Shown one piece after another: positions 1 to 10,474 of a stretch of DNA of 64,000 bases; positions within the stretch are counted from its first letter, which is position 1, and every line of letters starts with the position of its first letter. The DNA is taken from NCBI GenBank assembly GCA_037903355.1, contig JBAJFE010000062.1, positions 310,001-374,000 of the forward strand, in the 5' to 3' direction. The position numbers were made by a program, and so were the translations under genes. The notes under the pieces are model-generated. The model did no database searches, was not told the DNA's origin, and saw nothing but the letters and a program-made list of their open reading frames with translations. The DNA comes from Trichuris trichiura. Lineage: Eukaryota; Nematoda; Enoplea; Trichinellida; Trichuridae.

Positions 1-167
1 TAATTTCGTAATCAAAACGTGTGCCTAAAAATTTAATAAACTGGCTTATTTACGATCGTAGGTTTCAAGGTATTGTCGTTACCATGAATTAGTCCGATGT
101 GATTCAATGGTTGGGATTTGGGGCTCTCGCAAACGCAGATATTGTCAGATCCCTGGCGCGGGAATAC

Positions 168-364
168 TATGATGCGTTGTTAAAAGCAGGCAGAGCAAGT
201 GCTTCATCGATTTTTTCTTGGAACAACTGGAATATCGGTTACGTGACATTTTTGTGCCCTGCCATTTTTGTCCGGAACAGTCCCACACTAGTTTAGTCAT
301 AGGTCTCAATCTACTCCTAAGGCGGAGTCTGCATCATGCCTTTCCGCGTGGTTATAACAGAGTT
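168..364 (+). other. Weak open frames, possible gene end, unidentified
   Basis: Two overlapping frames of about 65 codons are open here. One is rich in charged and aromatic residues (FLEQLEYRLRDIF, then CHFCPEQSH) and ends at a TAG near 364. It could be the last exon of a gene that starts outside the window, but I recognise no family and see no convincing splice acceptor. Chance is an equally good explanation. Confidence 0.12.
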
Positions 365-775
365 CATTAGTCATTCATTAGTCTTTATCAGGTACAATTC
401 CAAATTCGACTGGTGAATAGCTTTTAATGGAAAACAGTGAAACACGACCATTCGTTCTTCGAAAGGTTCCCCTGCTGTGAGATAAGTTTTTCATAGTGGC
501 ATGTTTCAAAGCTGCGCTTATGTATTCCATAGCACGGCATCAGAATTGTTAAAATTTTCATATTTGTGCTGTGTTCAGCCTTTTTTAAAACACCAGAAAC
601 TGGTACAACACACAAGGAGGACGAGTCCCCAACTAAAAAGTCCGGTAACCACTTGAAAAGGAAGAAAACGTTTCCGCATTATTGGTCTTACTACTACAAT
701 TTGTAAACTCATTCATTGCTTTTGAGTCGTTTAGTTGCTAAAAACAAAGTTTCGCATAGAAGATATACACCTATT

Positions 776-847
776 TTCCCGTGCCGGGAATCGAACCCGG
801 GCCGTGTGGGTGAGAGCCACAAATCCTAACCACTAGACCACACGGGA
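776..847 (-). tRNA. tRNA-Glu (anticodon CTC)
   Basis: On the minus strand a 72-base cloverleaf has a 7-bp acceptor stem (TCCCGTG/CACGGGA), the D-arm GGTCTAGTGGTTAGGA and an anticodon stem TGTGG/CCACA closing the loop CTCTCAC, giving anticodon CTC. The T-arm is CCGGG-TTCGATT-CCCGG and fully paired. No intron is present. Box A and box B are intact, so the gene looks functional. Confidence 0.95.
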
Positions 848-1168
848 TACGTACAGTACTAAATGTGTAAGGTGGAATGCAGAGCAAGATCCTTGAATGC
901 CACGCTTTTGAAATGAAATGACTTTGGTCACTATGTCGTTTACAAATAGTCATGACATTGTCGTTGTGCTGCCTAAATAGATTAAAATTATGCAAATTTA
1001 TAGAATATCTCGTGAAAGATATGAACGAATAAACATGGCCTATTCAGGACATCCCAGATTGCGTTTTACGGTCTACTCTATCCAACTGTCTATGTTAAAT
1101 GCAAGTCCTTTTCTTCTAAAAGTCTTTTGGCCATATTGAATTAATTTTACAAGAAATAAGTGGAGCAG

Positions 1169-1236
1169 TTCCCATGCAGGGAACTGAAATCAGCTCTGGA
1201 GAAAGGGAATCATAAATCCTAACTACTAAACAACAC
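1169..1236 (-). pseudogene. Decayed tRNA-Glu copy
   Basis: The minus strand keeps a recognisable tRNA-Glu order: a D-arm like GTTTAGTAGTTAGGATT, a CTTTCTCC anticodon region and a T-arm remnant, TTTCAGTTCCCTGCATGGGAA. The anticodon stem no longer pairs, the T-loop has lost its TTCGA core and the acceptor stem is mostly broken. It is best read as an old pseudogene of the nearby tRNA-Glu genes. Confidence 0.6.
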
Positions 1237-1779
1237 TGGTTCTGCTTGCTTAACGAAGACAGGATAAGGTTACGCCTGAGATAAAAGTAGAACCTAGACT
1301 GGTTGTTATGCTATTTTTCCTTTTTCCCGCGTAAGACTTCACGCTGAAAACAGCGTAAAGCCAGTCGCGAAACTTCTGGCTTTGACGCTAAACGATTTAT
1401 GTAGTCGTCTAGCTCATCCGTAAGAAACTACGAAGTCTAGCCATATCGAATACTTTTTCGTTTTATTTTCGAAAATGAAAAAATATAAGAGAGTCGTCTA
1501 ACCGCATGAGTTCAAATTAATCAGAAGGAAACAAGAATTAATCAGAACAACTTGGCTTTACGCTTGAATGAATATTCACGAGTGAAGCCAAGTTACTCAA
1601 ACAGCAATAATTGAAAGGCAACCTCGGTGTAAGGGCATAAAGGACTTCAGCTGTTTTCCGGCGTTCCTAACTGTCAAGATATCATTAAAAGTCACAATCG
1701 GCATTTCCATCGCAACAGAAAGTGTCATCTTCTTCTTAAGCTTTTTGCCCGGTAATTTAATCATGCTCACAATCCAACA

Positions 1780-1851
1780 TCCCGTGTGGTCTAGTGGCTA
1801 GGATTTGTGGCTTTCACCCACACGGCCCAGGTTCGATTCCCGGCACGGGAA
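1780..1851 (+). tRNA. tRNA-Glu (anticodon TTC)
   Basis: A 72-base cloverleaf with acceptor stem TCCCGTG/CACGGGA, D-arm GGTCTAGTGGCTAGGA and anticodon loop CTTTCAC, giving anticodon TTC. The T-stem is CCAGG opposite CCCGG, so one A-C mismatch sits in its middle; the other Glu genes here have CCGGG. The loop TTCGATT is intact. It is probably still functional, although the mismatch makes it the weakest of the four full-length Glu genes. Confidence 0.9.
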
Positions 1852-3397
1852 AAAATCGTTTAGTTTTGTTTGCTGATTATCATTCACGGGTGCTCGTACA
1901 TGCCGAAGAGTTAACCTTGCTTTATAGGCCTACATAGGGCATTATTAAAGCGTGAATTTTTTTACGCTTATCTCAAGAGTATGCTTTGTTGTTAGCACTT
2001 GAATTTCCAAGCGAACGCTTACCTTTATCAGAACTTAAAAATCTGGTATACATGGCAAAAATTTAGCTGCTATTGAATCTTAACCCTATTCTATTCGTGC
2101 TGCGTATATCCGATGCTTAGACTCAGGTATCCGTAAGCGTAGAAAAGCAAGAGGAGCTATGTCAAGGGTAAAATTGGGTCCAGTAGCGGAATAAAAGCCT
2201 TAGGTACAACTAATTATGCTGTACAAGCAAAACTAGCAACGTTTTTAACCGACAATATGGAAAACCTGCAAATCTTTCTTCACTTCTCTGGATTACTGTA
2301 AGTTTGCGGGCAAAGTCCGGACAAGTCACCAACTTTGACGCAGCTTCCTGGGTTTGCTTCTTTTGTTTCCTGAGGCCGTTGACTATAACACAGTACGACA
2401 AGTAGGTGTCGAGAAGGATTTTCATAAAATATTTTCTCCGCAATTGCAACCTCAACTAGCTCGCTGTCTGAGAAGCAGTATCATCCCAGTTTCAGTATAA
2501 ACTGCCAATACGACTGCCCAGAACAAAGTTTTCGTACAGACCGTGCAGTGGGCTAACGTACCTGCTGGTCATTAAAGTTTACAGTAGATGGGCAGAATGG
2601 AATGCGCGGCTTAATCAGCAGGATTGCTTATAAGTTTCCTTAGTTTCCCCTTGTACTGGTAACATTTAATAATATCAAAAATATCTAAGACACGATTTCG
2701 TCTTATTTGCTGAATAGTCCAGGTACTGCGTTACCAAAAAGGATAAGTTCATTTCAGCGCGTTTGTCTCACCTTTCAGTCGTTTTCCATATCGTGGCGTG
2801 CTTTGCTGATTTGCTTGCCGCGTAAAATGACTTTCATATTAGCGTTTGGTGCTAATGGTCTTTTCTTGCGGGACTTTGCCTGCGTTTGAGAAGACTCTGT
2901 AAGCTTTTCCGTCAGGGTACGTAGATGCCGTAATGCTTAGTTGAATACCACCATTTTTAAACTAAGAGTATAATTTGTAAATCGAGTTAGCGCAACCTGT
3001 TTGCGACGTTTGCTTGATTTTGACTGTTGAAAGCGCATTTTTTCAGAAGAATCAATAACGAACAATGGTGTACCCTGGTATGATGGTTGGTAGTCGGGGA
3101 AGAAAAAGGAATTACGTTGCGCGGCGTCCGCTCCCATTGTCCCATTCTGGTTATTACCAGGTAACGTATATTTTCCTTCATCTGTAGCTAGTGCAGCCTG
3201 TTCCTCAGTCCTTGGCCTTAGCAGAGCTTTAGTCAGTCAGATATTATGGTAAAGCGTTGAACATACGAAGCCTCTTGTTACCAATCCGATGTAGTTTGGC
3301 GTAGATTTCTAAAGCAATAAAATGTTTAGTAGGCATAATTGTATTCTAGGCTCCAAGAGGCAGCATACTGAGGCCTCCATTCCCGCTAATTCAACCT
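1852..3397. other. Intergenic, contains left copy of an inverted repeat
   Basis: Apart from the repeat copy at about 2098-2478, I see no gene here. Small frames on the minus strand between 2937 and 3181 have no recognisable product and no splice context. Confidence 0.4.
2098..2478 (-). repeat. Inverted repeat A, left copy (exon-like)
   Basis: Read on the minus strand, this segment matches 5851-6375 over most of its length with scattered substitutions. It opens with GATACTGCTTCTCAG, which looks like a splice acceptor. An open frame follows, containing LSYCVIVNGLRKQKKQT, and then a shared tail around GGCTTTTATTCCGCTACTGG. I do not recognise the protein. It may be a fragment of a duplicated gene or a piece of an uncharacterised mobile element. 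Confidence 0.6.
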
Positions 3398-5437
3398 ATG
3401 CCCTTGGCTAACAATCGATCTGGTAAACGTAACGTGTTCGCAAGGACGAACAAATACAATTTTCGCGATGTTACGAGAAGCAATTTGAAAGACAGACAGG
3501 ACAACTGCTTTGATTTGATGTTAACGCAAGTAAGTAATGTTTTTCCTTAAATGGACGTGTATTGGTGTTCATCGTTTGCAGGATTTATTAAAACGTAACT
3601 TCGAATTAGTACCCGAACGATTTAGTGTCGGTGGCTTAAGTTACTTAGTTGAGCTGGTCGTCCGCGTCATCGAAGGTTACATGTTGGACCCCGAAGCGAA
3701 GGATGACGATCTCGTTAGTGATTTTTTTTGCTAAGCGTATGCACTCTTTATGGTCATTCGCGTTTTTCACATTTCTGCAGGCTATCGCAACCGTCAAGAG
3801 TGTTGGTTCCTTCGAAAAGCGCACTTTGATAACAGGAAAAAGCGTTGCAGATGTCGCAGTTGTTTTTCGCGGACTTCCCAGCGGTATGCCAGTTTGTTAC
3901 TGTAGCGGCAGTATTCAAGACATTACTATTTCTAGCCGAAGCAGTAAGCTCGTTTGGAAATTGCATTGCTTCGAAGATAATGGAGTTCGACTCATTCTTT
4001 GGTACGGCTTCATGCCGCGCACATTTCAAGTTTTCTCCTCCTATTGCGTTTTTCCTATTTTAAGATGTGACCTGTCAGACAGCGGAACGTGGTTTTAATA
4101 TTGTTGGTCATATGGCAACAGTACGAGTGATCGTTTGCACGTTGCCTTCAAACTACTGCAAAGTTACGCCTGAATATCATAGTAACTTGGCGTACACTCC
4201 AAACACCGATTCATTCGTAATGACAGACTTCATTTTAGTGGATTTGAAAACGCTCTTCTCCAACTCTATGACAATTTCTCATACTCGCTGGTTTGAACAA
4301 TTCGCAAGTCATCCCGCCGTGCGAATTATCGTTCGCGTAGTGAAAGATATTAAAAGCAGATATAAAGGATTCGATTCGTTGAATCCATGGATGATCGAAG
4401 TTCTGGTAGGATAGCTTTTATTTTTGCTTTTTTCAGACAAGGCAGTTTTCCGTAGTTTAGGTTCACTACAGCGTAACGTCAATTCCTCTCTGCTCTACCA
4501 TTGTTGGACTGGCGTTCATGTAAGATATGCCAAGACGTTGCGATAAACTAGATTGTAAAAGCGTTAAATATTCACAGGCGTTTTCTAATGCTGTTGTCGA
4601 GCAATGCCCTTTCTCCAGTTTCTATTGGACTTTTTGATCCTTGCAATGCGGCTACACGAATTCACGGTAAACTCTCCTTGGAGGAGATGGTATGTTTGTC
4701 ATTAATCATCGACAGTTGTTGTCCAGTAGTTTAATATTTCAGAACTCGATTAGACAAACAGCTCAATTTTTGTTGAACCTTATGGCAATAGGCGGTCATA
4801 AATTGGTATTAGGTTTGGACAAGTGTTCTTACGGTAAGTTATTGTCTTACCGGTTTTTGTTGTTACAGTTTTGTCCCGTTCTTTCAGTCAACAAAGTTTG
4901 TTCGGAGCAACCAGAAAGCTCCGGCAAACTTTATTGACTGATACAACCGAACAAAACCGTAACAACAATAAAAGCCTGTCTACTTTACATGAAGCACTGC
5001 GATCCTGCATCAAGAAACTACGTTTTCAAAAATTATCATATTAGTTGTAAGCGGTAACTCTCAAACTGTTTTGAACTGTTGCATTGGGAGCATAAACAGG
5101 ATGCATCCCTGAAGGGCATGTTAGTTATTAGTTTTCATTTTTTCCCACTTTAGACGTCACCGAATGTGGAATTTCCTTGAATGGCTTTTCGCTCGAACCA
5201 ATCGTTCCGTTGATCAATGAAGAAAATCGTGACCGCTTTGAGCGGTACTTATATTTGCTGAAAAACAAGAGATTGCCGTCGGACAACGATTCACTTAATG
5301 CACAATTAACTTCTCAGTCAGCCGAAGAAGCTACTGATCAAGCTTGCTGCCATTCGCCTCTTCCGGAAGCTGTTTCATCCGTTCCTCCAGTTGACGAAAG
5401 CGAGACGATTGTTCCAGTGGAAGTAGAAAGCATTTAG
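3398..5437 (+). CDS. ILF2: NF45/ILF2 homologue (DZF-domain RNA-binding factor)
   Basis: This encodes the NF45 subunit that in animals pairs with NF90-family proteins through its DZF domain, a catalytically dead nucleotidyltransferase fold, and acts in nuclear RNA metabolism. Readable exons are 3398-3529, 3582-3713, 3781-3883, 3906-4001, 4065-4405, 4578-4689, 4743-4833 and 5154-5437. The first starts at MPLANNRSGKRN; exon 2 begins DLLKRNFEL, matching the human ALLKRNQDL. Other landmarks are SVADVAVVF, TRWFEQFASHPAV, RYKGFDSLNPW and VSIGLFDPC. Splice phases agree at all resolved junctions. One short exon between 4406 and 4577, covering the human HYAVMNNP region, could not be placed. The C-terminal tail is acidic and Ser-rich, as in the family. 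The start is the first ATG in frame with a conserved exon-1/2 junction. Confidence 0.88.
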
Positions 5438-5850
5438 TTGGCGGCAGCAGCTAACAACCTTTTTATCTTATAAAATCTGATATATTTGTGTTGTAGCTCA
5501 TAATACCCAACCCTAATTTATGCTTGTTTTTTTACGGTAATTTGTACTGCCGTTCTGTGACCCCATAAAGATATTTAAGTGTGCATTCATAGTTTTTACG
5601 GCTTGTTGTACGCGAATGTCTTTTTCTATCAATCGCAGAAAAAGTTTGTTTGATTCCAGTCTGTCGCGATAACTGTAAGCTGAGAGAACAGAGAAGCCGA
5701 ACTGATTTGTCGCCTTGAAGTCAGCGCTAAGCTTTTACAATACTGACCAAAATAAATGTTAATATTACTAATATTACTATGTTAGAAATGTAGCAGTTGT
5801 TCAGCGGCAGCGTTTTAAACGGAAAAGAGGTGTTTATATCGGAAGTAAGA

Positions 5851-6375
5851 TGATACTGCTTTTCAGACAGCGAGTTAGTTCAGGTTGCGATGACGGAAAA
5901 AATGGTCAACGAGAATCCTTTCGACATTTACTTGTCGTACGGTATTGCTGTCTATGGCCTTAGGAAACAAAAGAAGCAAACTGAAAAGGCTACATTATGA
6001 TTTTTGCCTTGTCCCGAATCAGCCCGCAATCATACAGTAGTCCAAGAAATGCAGGTTTGTCTTAGTCTTGAAAATAAACAAAAATTCCCGCTGGCATACA
6101 ATAATTTAGAGAGGTAAAGAAAGATGTGCAGGGTTGTAATTATGTAGATTAGAAATGTTGAGACTCATACAGTAAAAAGCGAAATTAACACGTTTTTCTC
6201 GCTGAGCAGCCACTGTTTCGTTTATGTAAACGTTGCTAGTATTGCTTTTGCAGCATAATTAGTTGTGGCTAAGGCTTTTATTCCGCTACTGGAACCACTT
6301 TTTCCCTTAATCGAGCCTGTCTTGCCTTTCTACGCTTACGGAAACCTGAGTCGCAACATCGGATAAGTGCTGCGC
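5851..6375 (+). repeat. Inverted repeat A, right copy (exon-like)
   Basis: This is the plus-strand partner of 2098-2478. It begins GATGATACTGCTTTTCAG, an acceptor-like sequence. The frame that follows includes ENPFDIYLSYGIAVYGL and RKQKKQTEKAT before a TGA. A stretch of roughly 150 bp, absent from the left copy, interrupts it before the shared tail GGCTTTTATTCCGCTACTGG. The shared reading frame suggests both derive from a real exon, but the stop and insertion suggest decay. Confidence 0.6.
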
Positions 6376-7530
6376 GACTGTAATAAAATTAAAATTCAAA
6401 ACTTTTTATTCGAACTGACTGCAGAGCAAAACTGTTTCAGATTTTCCAAGGCTGGAAAATATTCTTTCATGTGTTGTTATGTTGCTAACTCATCATCTAC
6501 TGAAAAAAATTGTTGACTTTTAGCTCCGCCTTATCTCCTATCTGTTTTAGCAGGTATACTTCTCTTTGCTAATTCACCTAAACATCTTAGAATAAGTTGC
6601 GCTGCAGTGTTTCTGTCGAACGCGGGGAATGGTCGACTGAATTTTTTTGCTCGAGCAGTTTCAAAATAAATGGTTTACACTTTTGACAGGTTGCTTCGTA
6701 AATTACGAAGTTCACTCATACTTGCGACTTGTTTCTGAGGATAATGCATCCTAGAGCTTGCAAACGTACGGTAAGCAACGAAATGCAGCTTTCTTTAGAA
6801 AAAACGCTGGCCATTCTGCTCTGCCCTTAGTGGTAAGCATGCGGACTCCCCTCTTCTTTCCTTATTTAAGCCTGAGCCACAAAATCCGCATAATGTCTGC
6901 TTTAGGCTTAGACTTAGGCTACAACAAAACGTGAGACCTGCAACAGACCACCTATCACGTCAATGTACGGTGGCGCTCGCCTTATTCGCCTTTACCTAAG
7001 CCAAAGTTCAGGCATACTGCTAATATTTTAGATTAGGCTTGGGTAAAAGCCGAACGGGTCGGCTGATATTTTCCCACTTCGGCCAGAAAAGGGTAGCCGA
7101 CCCTTTTCTCGAAAGTAGTATTTTGTTGTTCACTTTTGCTAATCACTGTTTGCTTTGAATTTTGGAACGTTTTGATGGAAGTTTACCAATTGCAAGCTGC
7201 CACTGTTCAAACGAAGGTCCCTGCGAATCATTAAATGGTAATTAAGTTATCTAAGTAGCATAAGTTAACTGTGATATTGCCTTTACACAAAGAACGTCAC
7301 TACACGCGTAGCGGTACCCGTGCACAGCAGATAACAGCTGTGTAGCACTCTAGAAAATACAGTACATTTAATGGTATGCAAGATACGATGACGAGATTAC
7401 GGCAACCCTCGATGCTACAGCGAGGAATGGCGGTCAAACGCTATAAAGTTGCTAAAATATTTTAACAAGAAAATATTTTGATGACTTTTCTTGCTTTGTC
7501 TCGAAATCACGGATTTGTGGTTTAAGTTTC

Positions 7531-7601
7531 TTGTCCTATCTGGTGGGTAGGATTTGTAGCTTTCAATCAGACGGCTTGAGTTCGATTCCTGGCATGGACA
7601 A
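7531..7601 (+). pseudogene. Decayed tRNA-Glu copy
   Basis: The order GGTGGGTAGGATTTGTAG, then CTTTCAA, then a T-arm GAGTTCGATTCCTGG follows tRNA-Glu(TTC) closely. The anticodon stem is unpaired (TGTAG against TCAGA) and the acceptor stem keeps only about five pairs (TGTCC/GGACA). The intact TTCGATT T-loop shows its origin. It is unlikely to fold or function. Confidence 0.7.
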
Positions 7602-8232
7602 GCACTTTGCATTTGCTTGCCGATGACCTCTCATTAACAGCAATACGTGAATAGTCATACATAATAGGAAAGTGTCGTTGTCTTTTAAGCAGTTTGTGGG
7701 ATCAGAAGTTGTGCCCGGTTTGAAATCGTCCAGTTCAAGCTTAGTTGTGGTTATTAATATTCATGAGCGCTTATTTCTATCTCTTTTTAGCAGCCTAACG
7801 TATTCGAGCCTGGGGCTAAGCTTCTTTGTAATGCACTAGTTTAAAGGTCGATGTTTAAATACTCATTTAAAATAACCCGAATACGGTTAGTCAGTCTAGC
7901 GCAACTCAGAGATAGCAGGCTTTTTATGCGTGTGCAGTTTAAACGTGCTTGGATGAGTCCCTACTCGAGACACTGCTGAATGTCTTGTACGCCTTCAGCA
8001 TAAGGTTAAAGGCGTCAGTTTTTCTTTACTGGGATATATACGGAAGCCACGCGATGAAAAGTTAAATAAACGTTCTTACTGACAATGCTTTCTGGACCAA
8101 TGGCTTTGTTACCAAGAACATTAAAATCTGACGACATTTGTTCTGAAAGGTTTGCCAAAAAACGGTACTGCATTTCCCCAAAGCATTGCTCCCGCTTGTC
8201 TCACAGAAATGTGAATAAAAGTAACTTATAAA

Positions 8233-8286
8233 ACTGCCTCGAGCTGGAGTCGAACCAGCGACGGGTAGATCTTCAGTCTAAGGCTA
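8233..8286 (-). pseudogene. tRNA-Phe 3' half (fragment)
   Basis: On the minus strand TTAGACTGAAGATCTA reproduces the tRNA-Phe anticodon arm with anticodon GAA. It is followed by a T-arm (GCTGGTTCGACTCCAGC) and an acceptor-like end GAGGCAGT. No D-arm or 5' acceptor strand precedes it, so only the 3' half is present. It could be a truncated gene copy or the relic of a tRNA-derived insertion. Confidence 0.6.
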
Positions 8287-8475
8287 ATTTTGTTTAAAAC
8301 ATTTACTCCATATGAAAAAACAAATGTTATAATTTTTCATAATGAAGAAATTTATTACGGATATATTGTTGATCTAACCTTTGTCGATTTCTGTTCATTT
8401 TATCTTACCTATTCCCACTCAGGTGTACACAACAACTCCAGTCACACCACATATATTACTAGTATTGGTCTAGTT

Positions 8476-8528
8476 TCATAGTTGGTCTTCTGGTTCTAAG
8501 TTCTAAGAACCAGAAGACCAACTATGAA
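8476..8528. repeat. Near-perfect 23-bp palindromic hairpin
   Basis: Arms TTCATAGTTGGTCTTCTGG.. and their exact complement face each other across about five bases. A short direct repeat, TATTGGTCTAGTTTC, lies just before it (about 8464) and just after it (about 8561), so the hairpin may have arrived as an insertion with its own flanking duplication. No coding frame is associated. Confidence 0.7.
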
Positions 8529-9585
8529 GCAACCTAAGCCTGTTAAAAGACATCCCGTCTTATTGGTCTAGTTTCTGAATTCCGTATTGCAACTCTTTTT
8601 GCGAAACGAAACTTTCGATCTTTACAAAAAACAGAGGCTGCATTTTTAACGTATTTCGCTCCGTAAAAAACGGTCAATCATGAGTCTACAAAAGCATTAA
8701 ATATTCAGGTTCATGCCATTTGTTCATGACGCACACAGCGGACATAATGTAAGCTTGCTGACCGTTATCCTTATGGCTACTTACCCATGCCCGAACCAAA
8801 ATACAAGCCTTACGTTTAGCCTTGGGTTTTGTTGAGCGCAGTACAAGACAGTTGGCATGTTTACCAGATAACCTGCATTTTTTAAAGTTACAGTATGAAT
8901 GTTAGGCCTATAACGAACAAGATTCAAAAGTTAGCATACATGTCCAGAATGGTCACATCTGAAGAATATCGAGAGAAATAAGTGAAATTTTTGGCCTACA
9001 AAAACAAAATTCCATTTTAATTTGTCTGCTATAGCGATAGTCATGTTGCCTTCCTTTTCTACAGACCTGATTCCGCTTGACTAGACTATTAGTCTCGCTG
9101 TCCGCTATAGTTAACGAAAAAAGTAGCTTTCTGAAACTAAGCAAAGAAATGCCTACAACGAAGGCTGCGTAGAACAAAAGTATATCGTTACCGTGTAAAC
9201 CTACGCGTATGGACCGAAGCAAGCTGGCATTCAGTATATCGATCCGTAGTTACTTCAGACGAATGCAAATTGTGTTAGCATGCTTTAACATGTTCTGTTT
9301 CAAAAGTTTTCCGCCTTACAGCGTCGGAGCTAAGTGGAAAACTGAGCAATTTTTACGTTACGGTTCGCCGGTAACAGATTCAGTTGATTCTAAACTAAAA
9401 AAGGCAACTGCTTTAAAGATAGGAATTGCATACTTGTAGTTAAAATGAATAGGTTATCAAAAGACTGCAGCTCTCAAAAAGAGGTGCGCACAATCAAAGA
9501 AAGGCAACATTTTATTTCATTCAAACAATGGTAACACAAAAAGGTAAGGAAGTGAAGTAAATACTTGTGCAAGATAAAGGAAGCC

Positions 9586-10474
9586 CTACTGCTTGCGAAA
9601 ACCTTTCAAAATGGGATAAATATTCGTGAAAGCTTCGTCTATATCTTTCTTTTCTTTAGCACCCGTAATCACTACCTTACCGGAAACAAAAATTAAAAGG
9701 ACCACTCTTGGCTTTACCATACGGTAGATCAAGCCGGGAAATAACTCAGGTTCATATGTGCTGAACTGCGAGTGAGTTAGGCACAATCCTTCTAGCTGAA
9801 TGGAAAATCGAACGTCGCATGAGCCAACCATGTTCTGCACCTAAAACGTTACCGCTATCACAGCATAGGGTGGCAGCAAAATTAGAACCTTGAAGTCCAT
9901 GAACTTCGCGTCGAAACCAAGCTTCTGAATTATCCTCGCATATTTTCGAGCCCCCAGTCTGGACAGATCCTCCGATTTTGCCCCGGTGCATACCATCTTT
10001 CCGGAGCTGAAAATTAAAGCCGTCGTTCTAGGATCCCTTATACGCATGATGACGGCGGCAAATCTTTTCGGATTGTACTCCGCATTTCTGGCGTGCAAGG
10101 CGATCTTCTTCAAGTCTAATTTACAGCCTGAAATCAAACTTCCCGCCAATTGTAAAGCAAACAACCTGAGCACATTTGTAACCTAAGTTCACGGTAGATA
10201 CAATATTTTGCAACTGCGGCACCGGCATATTGATCTCGGAAGAAGGGGTAGGGGGTACAAAGGCTGGTATGCTGCCAACCGTGTTTTGCTGATTGGACAG
10301 AGCCGATACACTTTGAGGAACCGAGGCTACCATAGGTGTCATCGGCGGAAACAGCGGTTGAACCCGCGGTAAATCGGCAGCTACACTTGGCGGTTTAAAC
10401 ATGGCACTGACGTCTGTAGGCGTCTGTGCCACGTCGGGATCATCGGGGCTCATGCCGAACTGAATATTGTCCAT
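9586..10474 (-). CDS. TBP: TATA-box-binding protein
   Basis: General transcription factor that binds the TATA box and nucleates TFIID and the Pol I and III initiation factors. Exons on the minus strand are 10474-10183, 10127-9889 and 9840-9586, all with GT..AG introns (55 and 48 bp) and consistent phase, giving 261 residues. The N-terminal ~90 residues are Pro/Ser-rich with no polyglutamine tract. The saddle begins at [13 protein letters not shown] and carries both direct repeats: [19 protein letters not shown] and [11 protein letters not shown] in the first, then [13 protein letters not shown] and [11 protein letters not shown] in the second. The DNA-contacting Phe and Asn residues expected from the family are present. 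It ends at GFRKQ. The start is the ATG of [10 protein letters not shown], the only one in frame before the exon-1 donor that yields a normal N-terminal length. Confidence 0.97.

Larger units (their letters stand above)
5438..9585. other. Gene-poor 4.1 kb stretch
   Basis: Between NF45 and TBP I find only repeat A (right copy), a tRNA-Glu relic, a tRNA-Phe 3' fragment, a palindromic hairpin near 8.5 kb and scattered pieces of a dispersed repeat (around 6.8 and 8.75 kb). No open frame here has a recognisable product. Confidence 0.4.

Noticed and set aside
8290..8380. Resemblance of TTTCATAATGAAGAAATTTA to the Penelope terminal repeat
   Set aside because: Only about 30 AT-rich bases match and the diagnostic TTCCCGTTTATG and hammerhead parts are missing, so I do not call a solo repeat.
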